Origin: Sebastes aleutianus
Lineage: Eukaryota > Chordata > Actinopteri > Perciformes > Sebastidae
Assembly: GCA_916700875.1 (NCBI GenBank)
Contig: CAKAKS010000022.1
Coordinates: forward strand, 15,390,065 to 15,454,064
Direction: 5' to 3'
DNA: 64,000 bases
Part shown: positions 23,411 through 33,849 of the stretch, piece after piece
Layout: every line of letters begins with the position of its first letter
Numbering within the stretch: position 1 is the first letter of the stretch
Program-made: the position numbers and the translations under genes
The notes under the pieces: model-generated
The model's database searches: none
The model's input: only the letters and a program-made list of their open reading frames with translations
Told to the model about the DNA's origin: nothing

Positions 23411-25129
23411 CGTTGCTTGGTTCCATGCTTAAAACTCTTTATATAAGGATTTTCAGATACGTCAATTGAGTGAATGAATGGGAAATTCACTTCCGAAACC
23501 AGAGCCGTAACAGTGGGTGGCCACTGTTGAGCTCTATAAATGTCAAGGGGCATGTTTTATTTCTCCCAACCTGTCCAACCTGCAGTGGCTGAAAGAAAAC
23601 TAATTATATATTGTTGAGTGCAGGTTTCTTAGGACAAGCTAAATTTGAAACCCAAAACTCAAATCCTGCCCCTGAAGTAGCCCCTTTTGAGGATCATTCT
23701 CACTAGGATTTTCCTCATTTGTCTCTCCTTTTGTGCCAGTCTGAAGGTAGAGGAACACAACACTTCAATCAATCCCGGCCCTAATTAGGCCTCCGCCTCA
23801 CCTCGCTCCGGCGTAATGATGGCGCGGCCACATAAAAAGCTTCCCTCGGTTGTTTTCCTCCACTTCAAAAGCTGTCTCCCCGCAGACCACCCCGCCGTGA
23901 TTTAGCAGCAGGTCTTTAGGTTTGTTTGTCCTCTGTTTTGTTTAGTCATTAAAGTTGTCACACTCTGTTTGGATCAAAGCGGCATCAGGAGCGGCACAAA
24001 TTAACGTCCTAAATATTAGCGGTGACACCTTGTTAATGGGATGTAAGGGGGAAGCAGGAAGGAGGGTTTTTTGGTCCTGGGCACGGCTGTGCTTTTCTTT
24101 TTGGATGTGAAACGTTTACATTATGTCGAGTTGTGGTTTCGGGTTTAGCGTTGTGCACTTGGCAGCGGCGGTTGCAATTAGGAGCGCTGGCTTGGTCCTG
24201 CAAGACGTTTTGCAGGTTGTCAAGCGGCGGGCGCGGTGGTGAAATGTGATTGACGGTGAGTGGGCACAGCGGTGGGCATTATGGCGGCTGTGGTTGGCTG
24301 AGATTGGCAGGCGGTTCTGTGTAAGTGCTTTTTCTGACTGGCAGACATTATAGCCCTTTGTGGTTCTCTGGGGTGCTTTCACACAACTGGTGTGTGTCCG
24401 CAAGTGTGTGTGTGTGCGTCACCGCTATGATCCCTCTGAGGCGGGTGGTTTCCTCTCAGAATCTCCAGCCGACCAAGCGCACAGATGTTTCTGACACACT
24501 TACACACTGACGGATGGATGCTTGTGTTTACCTACTCACGAGTGTGTTTAAACTAAACCACTCACACATCATTCCTTCGGTGTGTGTGTGAGGCGCACAA
24601 AAACACGCCACGCTGAAGAGACTAATGAGAGAAGTTACAGAGGTTTTTTTGCTTTTAATGAGAAGGCCACGGCTCCGTCTCACCTCCGCTGGTAAACAAC
24701 AACAACTCACTGAACTCTGCGAGTTAACTTTACGCTGAGAGGTTGTCGTTGCGTTCGCCTGGCTCGGGGCGTTTGTTAGTATTATTGTCAAATTCCTCCA
24801 CGAACACGCACACACACACACACACCCGCGGGGCGCACACAGAAACACACACACAGACGCTGGAGTCAAATCTCAGCTGGCCACGCTGACGTTGAAGGAT
24901 TTTAACGCAGCTGTCGTCGGGCTAGACTTCCTGCTTTTCTTTCTACACTTTTTACAACAGGAGCTTTTCAGGAGTGTGTGTGTATGTGTGTGTGTGTGAA
25001 ATGAAGGCGGGAAGGAGCGGTGACACTGCAGTTAGCCTCCTTTGCCATTCCCACCGCATGGCTGTCAGCCTGCGCTTAGCTTAGCGTCTTCATCTGCAGA
25101 GGATTAGCATGCAGCACTAGCCCGGCGCT

Positions 25130-25360
25130 ACGAGCTGAGCCTCCCTCTCTGATTAGGCGTGATGCATTTGAAGCCTCCGCGGGGAGAGAGAGGACGGCGC
25201 ACACACTCCGCCGCCGCTCGGCATATCGGCTCATTGTATTAAGCGGTGTGTGTGCGGGATGTTAAGCAGATGTTTAGTGAATGCAGCTTAGTCGAGAGCG
25301 GGGCTCGTTTTTTTTTTTTAAAACGGCCTACGCGAGTCCCCGGCGGCAGACGAGGAAGCA
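25130..25360. other. CpG-rich segment
   Basis: CpG dinucleotides are clearly denser than in the surrounding intron (CCGCGGGG, GGACGGCGC, CCGCCGCCGCTCGGC, ACGCGAGTCCCCGGCGGC). It could be an unmethylated regulatory element or an alternative promoter of celf2. No TATA box or coding start linked to CELF2 is visible, so this is only a candidate. Confidence 0.3.
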
Positions 25361-25669
25361 TTCACACAGCAGCACGGTGTCCACTTTTCTATTATTGTAA
25401 CTTAACTCACAGAGACATACCTGAATTATATTACTCCAGTTCAGTGCTTTTCAAATGAACACATTTAGTAAGAGAGCCGCCTGCAGTGATGAGAACAATT
25501 TCATGTCTTGTCACTGGTAGATAATTGGCTCTGGTGCTACAATATATGGCCACAGGTATGTGAACTTAACACCCACATGTGATTATTGGACTAAACCAAA
25601 ACCATGACTCTGCTTCCTGTAGGAGAGGTTTTTCCACAGGATTTAGGGAACCTGGCTGCAAGGACTTGC

Positions 25670-25900
25670 TCGCACTCCGCTCCAATATTACATCACGCAA
25701 TAAGAACGCTGTTCTTGCTTTTGGTTTGTCATTTGTAGGCCATGTAGTCGGTACTGACTGCGATGTAAACGCATCCACATAAGTGTGCTACGCTCAGAGC
25801 TAGAGACGTAGAATAAAAAGTGAGAAAGACTGTTTATGGTGGATGGGTCCAACAAACACAGGACTTTCAACCAAGAGATCGGTGTTGGAGACCGGTGTTT
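25670..25900. repeat. Dispersed family copy, 5' half, split by a minisatellite
   Basis: TTGCTTTTGGTTTGTCATTTG, GTACTGACTGCGATGTAAA and CTACGCTCAGAGCTAG with ACGTAGAATAAAAAGT recur, slightly changed, at 51690-51772. The rest of the same element follows at 26515. The two halves are separated here by about 600 bp of tandem repeat absent from the 51-kb copy. Confidence 0.7.
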
Positions 25901-25904
25901 TGTT

Positions 25905-26515
25905 CGTTAGGGAAATGTTTCTAGTGCTGTTTGTGACTTGTTTTTTAGTGACATTAGAGATGTTTATAACGGGTTTTTTTAGTGATATTTGAGACGTGTT
26001 TTTTAGTGACATTAATGACTTTCTTGACCTATTTTTTAGTGATATTTGAGACGTGTTCTTTAGTGACAATAGTGACTTTCGTGACGTATTTTTTAGTCAC
26101 ATTAGTGATGTTTATGATGTGTTTTTTAGTGACGTTTATGATGTGTTTTAAGTGACGTTTGTGACGTGTTTTTTAGTGACATTAGTGACTTTTGTGATGC
26201 ATTTTTTAGTGACGGGTGAAATGTTTTTTAGTGATATTTGTGACGTGTTTTTTATTGACATTAGTGACTTTTGTGACATGTTTTTTAGTGAGATTAGTGA
26301 CGTTAATGATGTTTTTTAGTGATATTTGTGACGTGTTTTTTATTGACATTAGTGACTTTTGTGACATGTTTTTTAGTGAGATTAGTGACGTTAATGATGT
26401 TTTTTAGTGATATTTGTGACGTGTTTTTTATTGACATTAGTGACTTTTGTGACATGTTTTTTAGTGAGATTAGTGACGTTAATGATGTTTTTTAGTGATA
26501 TTTGTGACGTGTTTT
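25905..26515 (+). repeat. Minisatellite with 88-bp higher-order period
   Basis: Variants of TTTTTTAGTGACATTAGTGAC and TTTGTGACGTG repeat throughout. From 26231 the phrase GTGATATTTGTGACGTG recurs at 26319, 26407 and 26495, an exact 88-bp period over three near-identical units. The 5' part (25905-26230) holds more diverged short units. The frames here (LVTFVTCFLVRLVT-like and SLKNTSQISLKN-like) are translations of the repeat, not genes. Confidence 0.95.
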
Positions 26516-26730
26516 CCGTACTTATGTTACGTTGTTTCTGTACATATTTTACTTACTTGTGTACTTATTTTACAGCCAACCATGACATTTTTCCTAAACC
26601 TAACTAAGTGGTTTTGTTGCCTAAACCTAAGTGGTTGGTTTTGTTGCCACCTGCTGGTACTGCATCTTAATAAACACATGTAATATTCATGTTTCAGCGA
26701 GGCAAAACGTGACACTGACATGCTATCCTC
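26515..26730. repeat. Dispersed family copy, 3' half (CTAAACCTAA core)
   Basis: GTACTTATGTTACGTTGTTT, GTACTTATTTTACAGCC and CCTAAACCTAACTAAGTGG with TTTTGTTGCCTAAACC match 51805-51915 almost base for base. It is the continuation of the element at 25670. Confidence 0.75.
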
Positions 26731-27715
26731 TGGTGGACATGCGGGTCGATTACAAGCTTTGGCGTGATACCCGGTTGTATATGGGGCCTGGTGGCCTGAT
26801 GTGTTTCTAATTGGAGATCCTTTACATGAAAATATTTACAGACCTCTTGCACTAGTCTTTAGTTTCCTGGGCTTGGTTTTAACCCTCCGTGTGAAAGAAA
26901 AGCTCTTGGGACAGAACTGACGGCGCTGGTTGTGAGTATGCTGTTATGGAAATGGAAGTTTAGTCTGTCTCAGGCCTCTGGGGAACATCTGAGGTATCCC
27001 AGAAGTCTGTGCAGACCTTTTTGTGAGAAGAGAGCGCGCTGCAACAAGTCCCCCAGGTGCTCATTATGGAAAATGTTGCTCTATGAAACAGGCCAAAACT
27101 CTAAAACACGCGCATACAACCCAGATGTAGACGGGGATTTTCTCTGTCTCACACGGTTCAATCACGTCATTCACAACAGTGGTGAGTCAAAGGGGTCAAG
27201 TCGTGGGATTTTATTCATATTCTAGCATATGGAGTCTAAGCTTGAGTCCTTGCATCATCATAATGGGGAGCAGAGATCAACTAGAGTTGAAGAATACACT
27301 TTCAGGCCCCAGGATTGTAACCAAATCAGCATTTTCCAGTACTAGTTCCTGCTTTTTGTAATATGCTTCAACATTATTACTGACATATTTTCATTAATAC
27401 ACCATATCTTGAGTTATAAGACATTCATAGCTTCCAATCAATTACACTACAACTCAGCTCAGCACAGCGCAGCAGCTGCTTTTATACTAACCTCCTTTAA
27501 CAGCCCACATGCCAATTTATTTGCCTGCGAGACTCAAGTTTCAATGCCTTTCCTGGCATCTTCAAATATACACATTTTCCACCACTCTTCCCTGCTGTAA
27601 TCCTGTGTTGTTGTTGTACAATGACACAGCAAAATAACTGAAAAAGGGCTGATGCTTCAGCTGAAAACATGAGGTTCAAATCAGGGGCGCCTCAACTGAT
27701 GATATGAATCATCAG
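26731..27715. other. Intron stretch with no recognised feature
   Basis: Frames of 60-97 aa here show no domain. No repeat ends recognised. Confidence 0.5.
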
Positions 27716-27717
27716 TG

Positions 27718-27900
27718 TTTAAGGAGTGGTAGTATTTAGATCCTTAAGTAAAACTAGTAATACCCAGTAAAATACTCTGTTACAAGTAAAAGTCCTGCTT
27801 TCAAGATTCTACTTAATTAAAGTACATATTACAAGCTAAATGTAATTATAGTATCACAAATAAAGGTACTTGTGATCATGCAGAATGGGCCCTTTCAGAG
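27718..27900. repeat. Dispersed repeat (ACAAGTAAAAGTCCTG family)
   Basis: GTGGTAGTATTTAGATCC, AATACTCTGTTACAAGTAA, AAGTCCTGCTTTCAAGAT and CATGCAGAATGGGCCC are a diverged form of a repeat very common in percomorph genomes. A reverse-oriented fragment (AGTACTTTTACTTTTGATTC) lies near 61990-62090. Confidence 0.65.
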
Positions 27901-28233
27901 TGTTGAACCATTGAGCCTCCAAGGTCCCCAAAGTTGATTTTTTTTATGCCGAGATAATCATTTCTGCAGACAAGTTATTATCTTGTGCAACAAGATAAGA
28001 CATAATAATTCTTCAGGACTTTAGGGGCTCCTTTGTTAGTTTTGTTGCAGGACTATGGCATCCTGAGCAGAGAATGATGTCTCTCTCCCTCTATGTGTGT
28101 GTTGTAATCAGAGCTTCTCTGTGCTTTGTTTACATAGCTGGGCCGGCCATGCATGCATTTTAGTGCATTCATGCAATGCAATGCAATCCCTCAAGCATAG
28201 ATATGCTCTGAATTTTTAATTTAGCACCTTTAA

Positions 28234-28529
28234 AGGTGCAGTGTATAGGCAGAATTGGAATATAATATTGATAAGTATGTTTTCTTTAGTGTAATATATG
28301 AATCATTGTGTTTTTGTTAGCTTAGAATGAGCCGTTTGTATCTACATAGGGAGTGGGTCCTCTTCACAAAGCCGGCCGACATGTTTCTACGGTAGCCCGG
28401 AACGGCCCAAACACATTTTCGCATTGGCCAACGTAGCTCTCTGCCACGCTTGGCAAGCGGGAGAAGTTTCAGTTGGTTGCAATCTGCAACCTCACTACTA
28501 GATTGGGACAAATCCTACACGCTGCACCT
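28234..28529. mobile_element. TTAA-flanked MITE-like element A (AGGTGCAGTG ends)
   Basis: Near-perfect terminal inverted repeats: AGGTGCAGTGTATAGG on the left and AGGTGCAGCGTGTAGG as the reverse complement of the right. They are flanked by TTAA at 28230-28233 and 28530-28533. TTAA sites suggest piggyBac-type movement. No transposase. The right TTAA is shared with the next element. Confidence 0.78.
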
Positions 28530-28533
28530 TTAA

Positions 28534-28759
28534 AGCTAGGGTTTGTAATATTGAGAAACTAACAAGAGTACGCTAGATTTTAAAAATATGATATGATAAA
28601 ATATATGATTGGACGGGCTTATTACAGTCCTGAAACAGCCACAGATACCACATTTTTTTTTGTCAGATTTTTTGATTTATTGATTGCTGTCAGAATGAAA
28701 TGAGAATTTCAACAACTATAACAAAAATATGTTTTTGAAGAAGAGTACCAACCCTAGCT
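28534..28759. mobile_element. TTAA-flanked MITE-like element B (AGCTAGGGTT ends)
   Basis: Inverted ends AGCTAGGGTTTGTA and AGCTAGGGTTGGTA (reverse complement of the right) are bounded by TTAA at 28530-28533 and 28760-28763. It abuts element A exactly at a single TTAA. The end sequence differs from A, so this is a different family. Confidence 0.76.
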
Positions 28760-28769
28760 TTAAGTTTAA

Positions 28770-30055
28770 AATGTGATAAATTGTACCTCATAATCGTATT
28801 TAAGTCAATGTGCTCCACCACTGTCTATAAGACGCCAATACGATCCCTGAAAAAACATTTCAGGGAAGCATTAAGGAACAAAGTTTCATCTAAGAATCAC
28901 GTCTGATAATTCATCAGCCTGTAATATCTTGTCCATCGCCGCTCCACTTGTAATATAAACACGTTTCTTGACAAATATGATTTGATATGAATCTCCAGAG
29001 AGACTGAAGTGTAAGAGGAGAGAAAGATGGAGGCGCAGACGGAGGGTGGTGTCTAACAGGGCGACAGAGAGAGAGAGAGAGAAAGAAGGTGAGAGAAATA
29101 GAGAGAGGTGGGTGGTAGACAGTTCCCGCGGCACCCTTGGGTGGCGTTCGCCGCGTTTGTGTGTGTGTGTGCGCCGCAGATGAGTAATGGCTTCTGACGT
29201 GCATGTCTCTCTTGTCTCGTCCTCCATCCGTTTCATCATTACATGCCATCAATCTCCCCATCTCTCAATCTCCCTGTCAGCCCCCTCTGTTCCCCTTCTC
29301 TTTTTCTATCTCGCTCTTCTTCTTCTCTTCCCTTTCCCTCTTTAACCCAGACGGGCTTGTTCTACATCGTCTGCAAAGTCCTCGGGTGTTTAACTCCTCG
29401 CCGCCGCCGCCGCCACATCTTCCTCTCCCTGTGCTGAAGCATTGCTCTGTTTCTCACCTGAGCCCCAGTTTAATTTCACTGTGAGAGCGGCGCTCACGCA
29501 CTCGTGCACACACAATCACTCACTCACCTAACGCGTTCGCACAACACGGACATGCACGCACGCTCAAAAGGAGCTGTCAAGAGTAATGGTGTTTAGTGTA
29601 ATTTACTGTACCGCCGTTGTAGCCTCTGCTTTCTCAATAGGAATCATTATAGAGATTACATAATGGGGGTAATTTCTCTTCTGCCGTATACAACGCTGTG
29701 ATGGCAGTACAAAGTGTTTTGGAGGCAGGAGAAACCCTGTTAGCTGTAGCTGAGAAGTAAATGGGTCCGGTGTATAGCCTGGCTAAATCAGCGCCCGTTA
29801 GCCTCCCTCCCCTCTCTTCAAATCCATGCCTATTACTCTTAACAAACCAGAATGGATCCGGGGTATTGATCTGTTGGCGAGGGAATGCTCTCTTTTTTTT
29901 TTTTCAAACACACACACTGAAAAGAAGAGAGAAGGCCGTACACGTGTCGAGGCTGAAATTCTCGTGTAGGAAGTGGAAAATGTGGATGCGTGGTACTCCT
30001 GTGTCACAGCATATGTTAAAGGCCCGAAGACCTAAAGGAGAAGCTTAAGTGACTT
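28770..30055. other. Intron stretch with simple-sequence patches, no recognised gene
   Basis: GA-rich (about 29025-29110) and CT-rich (about 29275-29345) patches account for the overlapping 90-117-aa frames on both strands. A GCCGCC repeat lies at 29400-29415. No domain or repeat end was recognised. Confidence 0.55.
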
Positions 30056-30059
30056 GGTT

Positions 30060-30400
30060 TTAAGGGTGCTCTCACAAGCCGTAGTCCGTTTGGCAAGTCA
30101 AAATCAGAGTGAAATTGATGCTTTTAGTTCATTTTCTATTTAGTCTGGTTCGGTTTCACATTGCACAAATTAAAGCGGACCAAATGAAAAAATTGATTTG
30201 CTGAGGGGCCTGTACGAAGGACCAAGTTCTTCCACTTTGACTCGGCACTGATCTGTTGTGAGCACGAATCCTCTCACAAGCGGTCTTGGATCGGTTATTT
30301 TGGTCCGCGCCAGAGAATGATTACTGCGTTTACAAATGCCCAAACAAACCGCACCAGTTTTATTAAAACAGACTAAATGTTGGCTTGTTAAAACGCCCTG
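30060..30400. repeat. Probable dispersed element (GGTGCTCTCACAAGCC type), partial
   Basis: TAAGGGTGCTCTCACAAGCC at the left and GTCTGGTTCGGTTTCACATTG inside resemble a teleost element with GGTGCTTTCACACC ends and GGTTCGGTTTCAC motifs. No paired right end was identified, so the boundary and class are uncertain. Confidence 0.4.
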
Positions 30401-31129
30401 AGACATGATGAGGCTTTAAAGGCCACGTAAAAAGCCGTCTTGATATCCTTTAATGAGTACAATTTGTCTCTTGAGTGTCAAATACTCACCTTGTGTCGCT
30501 CTATAAAAGTACTAGCTTCATGACAGAAGGCAGCTGTAGTCAGATTGGATTCACAGCAGTTGCAGTGGATTCCAATGGAGACCCAGAGGCACTGCAAACT
30601 ATATCAAACTGTTCTGCAGACAGTTCTCCAGAAACTGCTAGATCCAACTTTTTTGGATATCAGTTGAAAGGATGAGAAAGACAGCTTTGTTCAAATACTA
30701 TGACAGGTTTGAAGGAATTTCCAGTTTGCAGGCTTGTGCATGCATCTGGTCACCTTCTTGAGAATAATTTTAATGTTTGCGTGCGTACATGTAACAGTAA
30801 ACATACCAACTTCCAGTAATCACAGAGGGAGAAAAGCATCGTAGCAGAAGCTGCAATGCCAATTTGTCCACTCTCAAAAGACAATAAACCACAAGATATA
30901 TCTTGTTTTGACTCTGATCAATGCTTCCATGTGTAACGGCGCCGAAACTTCAAAACTGTCACGTCAGTGACTCCGTGTTTCCGTTGCTTAAGTCAGTGAC
31001 TCATAGTTTCCAGATAAGTGTTTTCAATCATGTTATAATTATGACCAACAGAGGAATGCAACACTTAAATGTCCCTGTTTTTTATTGACGAAGTCCAGAA
31101 ACAACTTTTGGATGATTGATTAATAGTAC

Positions 31130-31300
31130 AAGGAATTTGCAAAGCGTACGTCCCAAATTCTTACTAATTGCAGCATCTCAAACTTGATGATTGTGTGATG
31201 ATCTTTGGAAATGCAATATCTTTGGGTTGTGGGGTGTTAATAAGGCAAAACAAGCAATTTGAAGATGTCAGTTTTTGGTCTGGAAACTCCTAATGGGCAT
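31130..31300. mobile_element. Decayed fragment of the hAT-like family at 62117
   Basis: AATATCTTTGGGTTGTGG, GGCAAAACAAGCAATTTGAAG and ATGGGCATTTTGT match the interior of this element family (compare AATATCTTTGAGTTATGG and CAAAACAAGACATTTGAGG at 62290-62325). Both ends are lost. Confidence 0.6.
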
Positions 31301-31689
31301 TTTGTTGGAGCATTGTTTGAAGTTACATGATTGGTCGGCAGAGTGTTGGAGTTTCTTCCTTGACCGTAGCTCTTTCAAAATGAAAAGGCGGGAAACAGTC
31401 CTTTTGTGCAAATGAGTCCGTCCAGCGCGACGCGTCCGGCTCATGAAACTTGGACCAAGCTGTCAAACTAGGGGATCTAGTTCTAAAATGAAACCAGATT
31501 CAGCAGTGGCATAGACCATTTCTCACTTAAAATGTTTTCAGTAGTAGATTTATGTGGATTGTTTAGACGGAATAACAGAAAGTTTACGAGCAGGCTGCTA
31601 TGTTGTTTCCTGTTTGAAGCGGCGAGCAGAAAACCAGGGACCAATCAGGTGCATTCAACAAGAGGGTACGTCAACGGCCAGTTGAGTGG

Positions 31690-31845
31690 CAAAGATTATA
31701 GAAGCAAAGAGATGAATCTCCAATGTTTTTTGACAACAGCCGCTGCGCCATTTTGGACTGAAAAACACTTATTATATTTATATATATTTTATTGTTCAAC
31801 ACAGATTTTATTGGCGTCCGGTAGTCGTTGGCTTGTTTATGATTT
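31690..31845 (+). repeat. Unnamed dispersed repeat, copy 1
   Basis: GCCATTTTGGACTGAAAAAC, TTATTATATTTATATATATT, TTATTGTTCAACA and TTGGCGTCCGGTAGTCG are shared in order and orientation with 36270-36430. I cannot name the family. Confidence 0.6.
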
Positions 31846-32149
31846 AAACCTTGAGCTCCAGAGCGATTGAAGCCATCACTACTTTTCAAACATTTGCCTT
31901 TTTCCTGTAGTTTGATCCAGTTAACAACAGAAACTTGAACGTGAATGAATTCAATTTGAGTCATTTGGGCCTAAAACGTCTTCAGATGTGCTCCTGGCTT
32001 AAGCAACAATTCAATTTGCTAATTTGAAAAGGCCGCAACAAAATAATAATTACAGGATTATAACGTATTAACGTTGCCTCGGCGCGCAGAAAAGTCCTAA
32101 TATCACTTCAGAAATGAGTAATAAATAATGTGTAACAGTGCCAGGTTTG

Positions 32150-32475
32150 GTATGATGGATTAATTGACTCTCCTCTGTGGTGCTCCGAGGTCATTACCTC
32201 CCCAGTGATGATTCATGTGCTCTCTAATTGCTCTGACATCATCCTTGTTGCATACACTCCCTATCTTTAACACACACTTCGCTTCCTCTCTTGGCTCGGC
32301 AGCAGACGAGGCTGCCAATATTGTATTTACATTAAATCTGTGTAATTTGATAGACCCGGAAAAAGGAGTCCGCTCCAGCGTCAATATGGCCACACAGGTG
32401 TCTAACCTTGACTCCTCACCCAGCATGGCTATTCATAGGCCATTAATTAGAGCAGTATCCTCCTAATTAACACAC
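32150..32475. other. Candidate conserved non-coding element
   Basis: A repeat-free block of complex sequence with several TAATTA/ATTAATTAG homeodomain-type cores and an uninterrupted 83-aa frame of no known domain. Introns of CELF2 are known to carry conserved non-coding elements in vertebrates, and this block has the expected texture. Conservation itself cannot be seen from one sequence. Confidence 0.25.
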
Positions 32476-32927
32476 TGGCTTTCTCTCTGGCACACACACA
32501 CTCGCACACACACTCTCTTACTCTCTTCACGTTTGAGTTCCGTTTAATGCGCCCTGTTTGATTTGCCCTACTAAAGTAATGAGTTTGGAAAGCAGACAAA
32601 AATTCTGAAGTGTGTTTTGGAGGAGCCTCGGGATAATTTGAAGTCCTGGGGCTGGGAGCAGAAGTACACTCGCTCGCTTACACTCGTACACATTCACACT
32701 GCGCGGTGTCGTTTGTCGAGTGTATTATGTGTGTGTTTTCACAGTGTGCAATTTAGAATGTTCTTCAGACAGACCAGGCAAAACAAAAATCAGAGAAATG
32801 TTCTCCCAGTAGTCGTTCATTCAGAAAGAAAGTACCAGTTGTGTTTATATCTTTAATGAACAATTCCACTCATCTCCTGAGAGGACTTGTTCATTATTTT
32901 CTTTATTTATTAGACCAGACAAAGTCT

Positions 32928-33845
32928 TTTAGGGCAAGTCAAAGTCAAGTTTCAAGTCAGTCGATATAAGTGCGAGTCAAGTCTCAAGTCTAGTCGAAGC
33001 AAGTCACAAGTCAGTGGAGAGATGTCTGAGTCAAGTCTCAAGTCTTCTCAACTGTTTGGGAATTGCAAAATGAAAAATAAGCCTTAAGTCAAGACTCAAG
33101 TCAGTTGACACGAGTCAAATCTCAAAACTCAAGTTGACTCAAGTCTCAAGTTCTTGAGGGCAAGTTCAGGTCAAGTGTTCATCAACAAAATGTTCCAAAA
33201 GAAATCTTAAGTCTTGTCTGAACAAGTCTCGGGTCAAGTCTTAAGTCAGTCGTGACAAGTCCAAGTCAGGTCTCAAGTCTTGTCAAAACAAATCTCAAAT
33301 GAATTTTGACAGGTCCAAAACAATTCTCAAATCCAAGTCAAGTCTCAAGTTCTTGAGGACCAGTCTCAAGTCAATCGTGAAAAATCCAAGTCAAATCGTA
33401 AGTCTTGTCAAAACAAGTCTCAAATCAAGTTGTAACAGGTCCAAAACTATTCTCAATTTTAGTCAAAACAAGTCTTAGTCAAGTCTCAACTTCATAAGGA
33501 CAAGTCTCAAGTCAGTCGTGAGTCCAAGTCAAATCGTAAGTCTTGTCAAAACAAGTCTCAAATCAGTTGCGACAGGTTCAACACTATTCTCAAGTCTAGT
33601 CAAAGCAAGTCCACGTCAGGTCTCAAGATCTTGAGGACAAGTCTCAAGTCAGCCATGACAAGTCCAAATCAAACCTTAAGTCTTGTTAAAACAAGCCTCG
33701 AGTCAAGTCTTAAATCAATCGTAACAAGTCCAAAACAAAGCTTAAATCATCAGTTGTGACAGGTCCCAAAAAACATCAAGTCTAGTCAAAACAAGTCCAA
33801 GTCAAGTCTCAAGTTCTTGAGGACAAGTTCAGGTTAGGTGCTAAT
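32928..33845 (+). repeat. CAAGTC-type tandem array (forward)
   Basis: About 900 bp of imperfect CAAGTCTCAAGTC and GTCAAAACAAGTC phrases. A larger phrase (AAGTTCTTGAGGACAAGTC and variants) recurs near 33152, 33348, 33492, 33629 and 33810, so a loose higher-order unit of about 140-195 bp is present. The related array at 38265-38905 runs in the opposite direction. Confidence 0.93.
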
Positions 33846-33849
33846 CAGT

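Noticed and set aside
26216..26607. Repetitive VTFVTCFLVRLVT-type frames that look like membrane proteins
   Set aside because: They translate the 88-bp minisatellite; the period is not a multiple of three, so frames shift between units.
32928..33845. CRISPR-like appearance of regularly spaced CAAGTC repeats
   Set aside because: Units are degenerate and head-to-tail with no unique spacers, and the host is a vertebrate. It is a tandem array.
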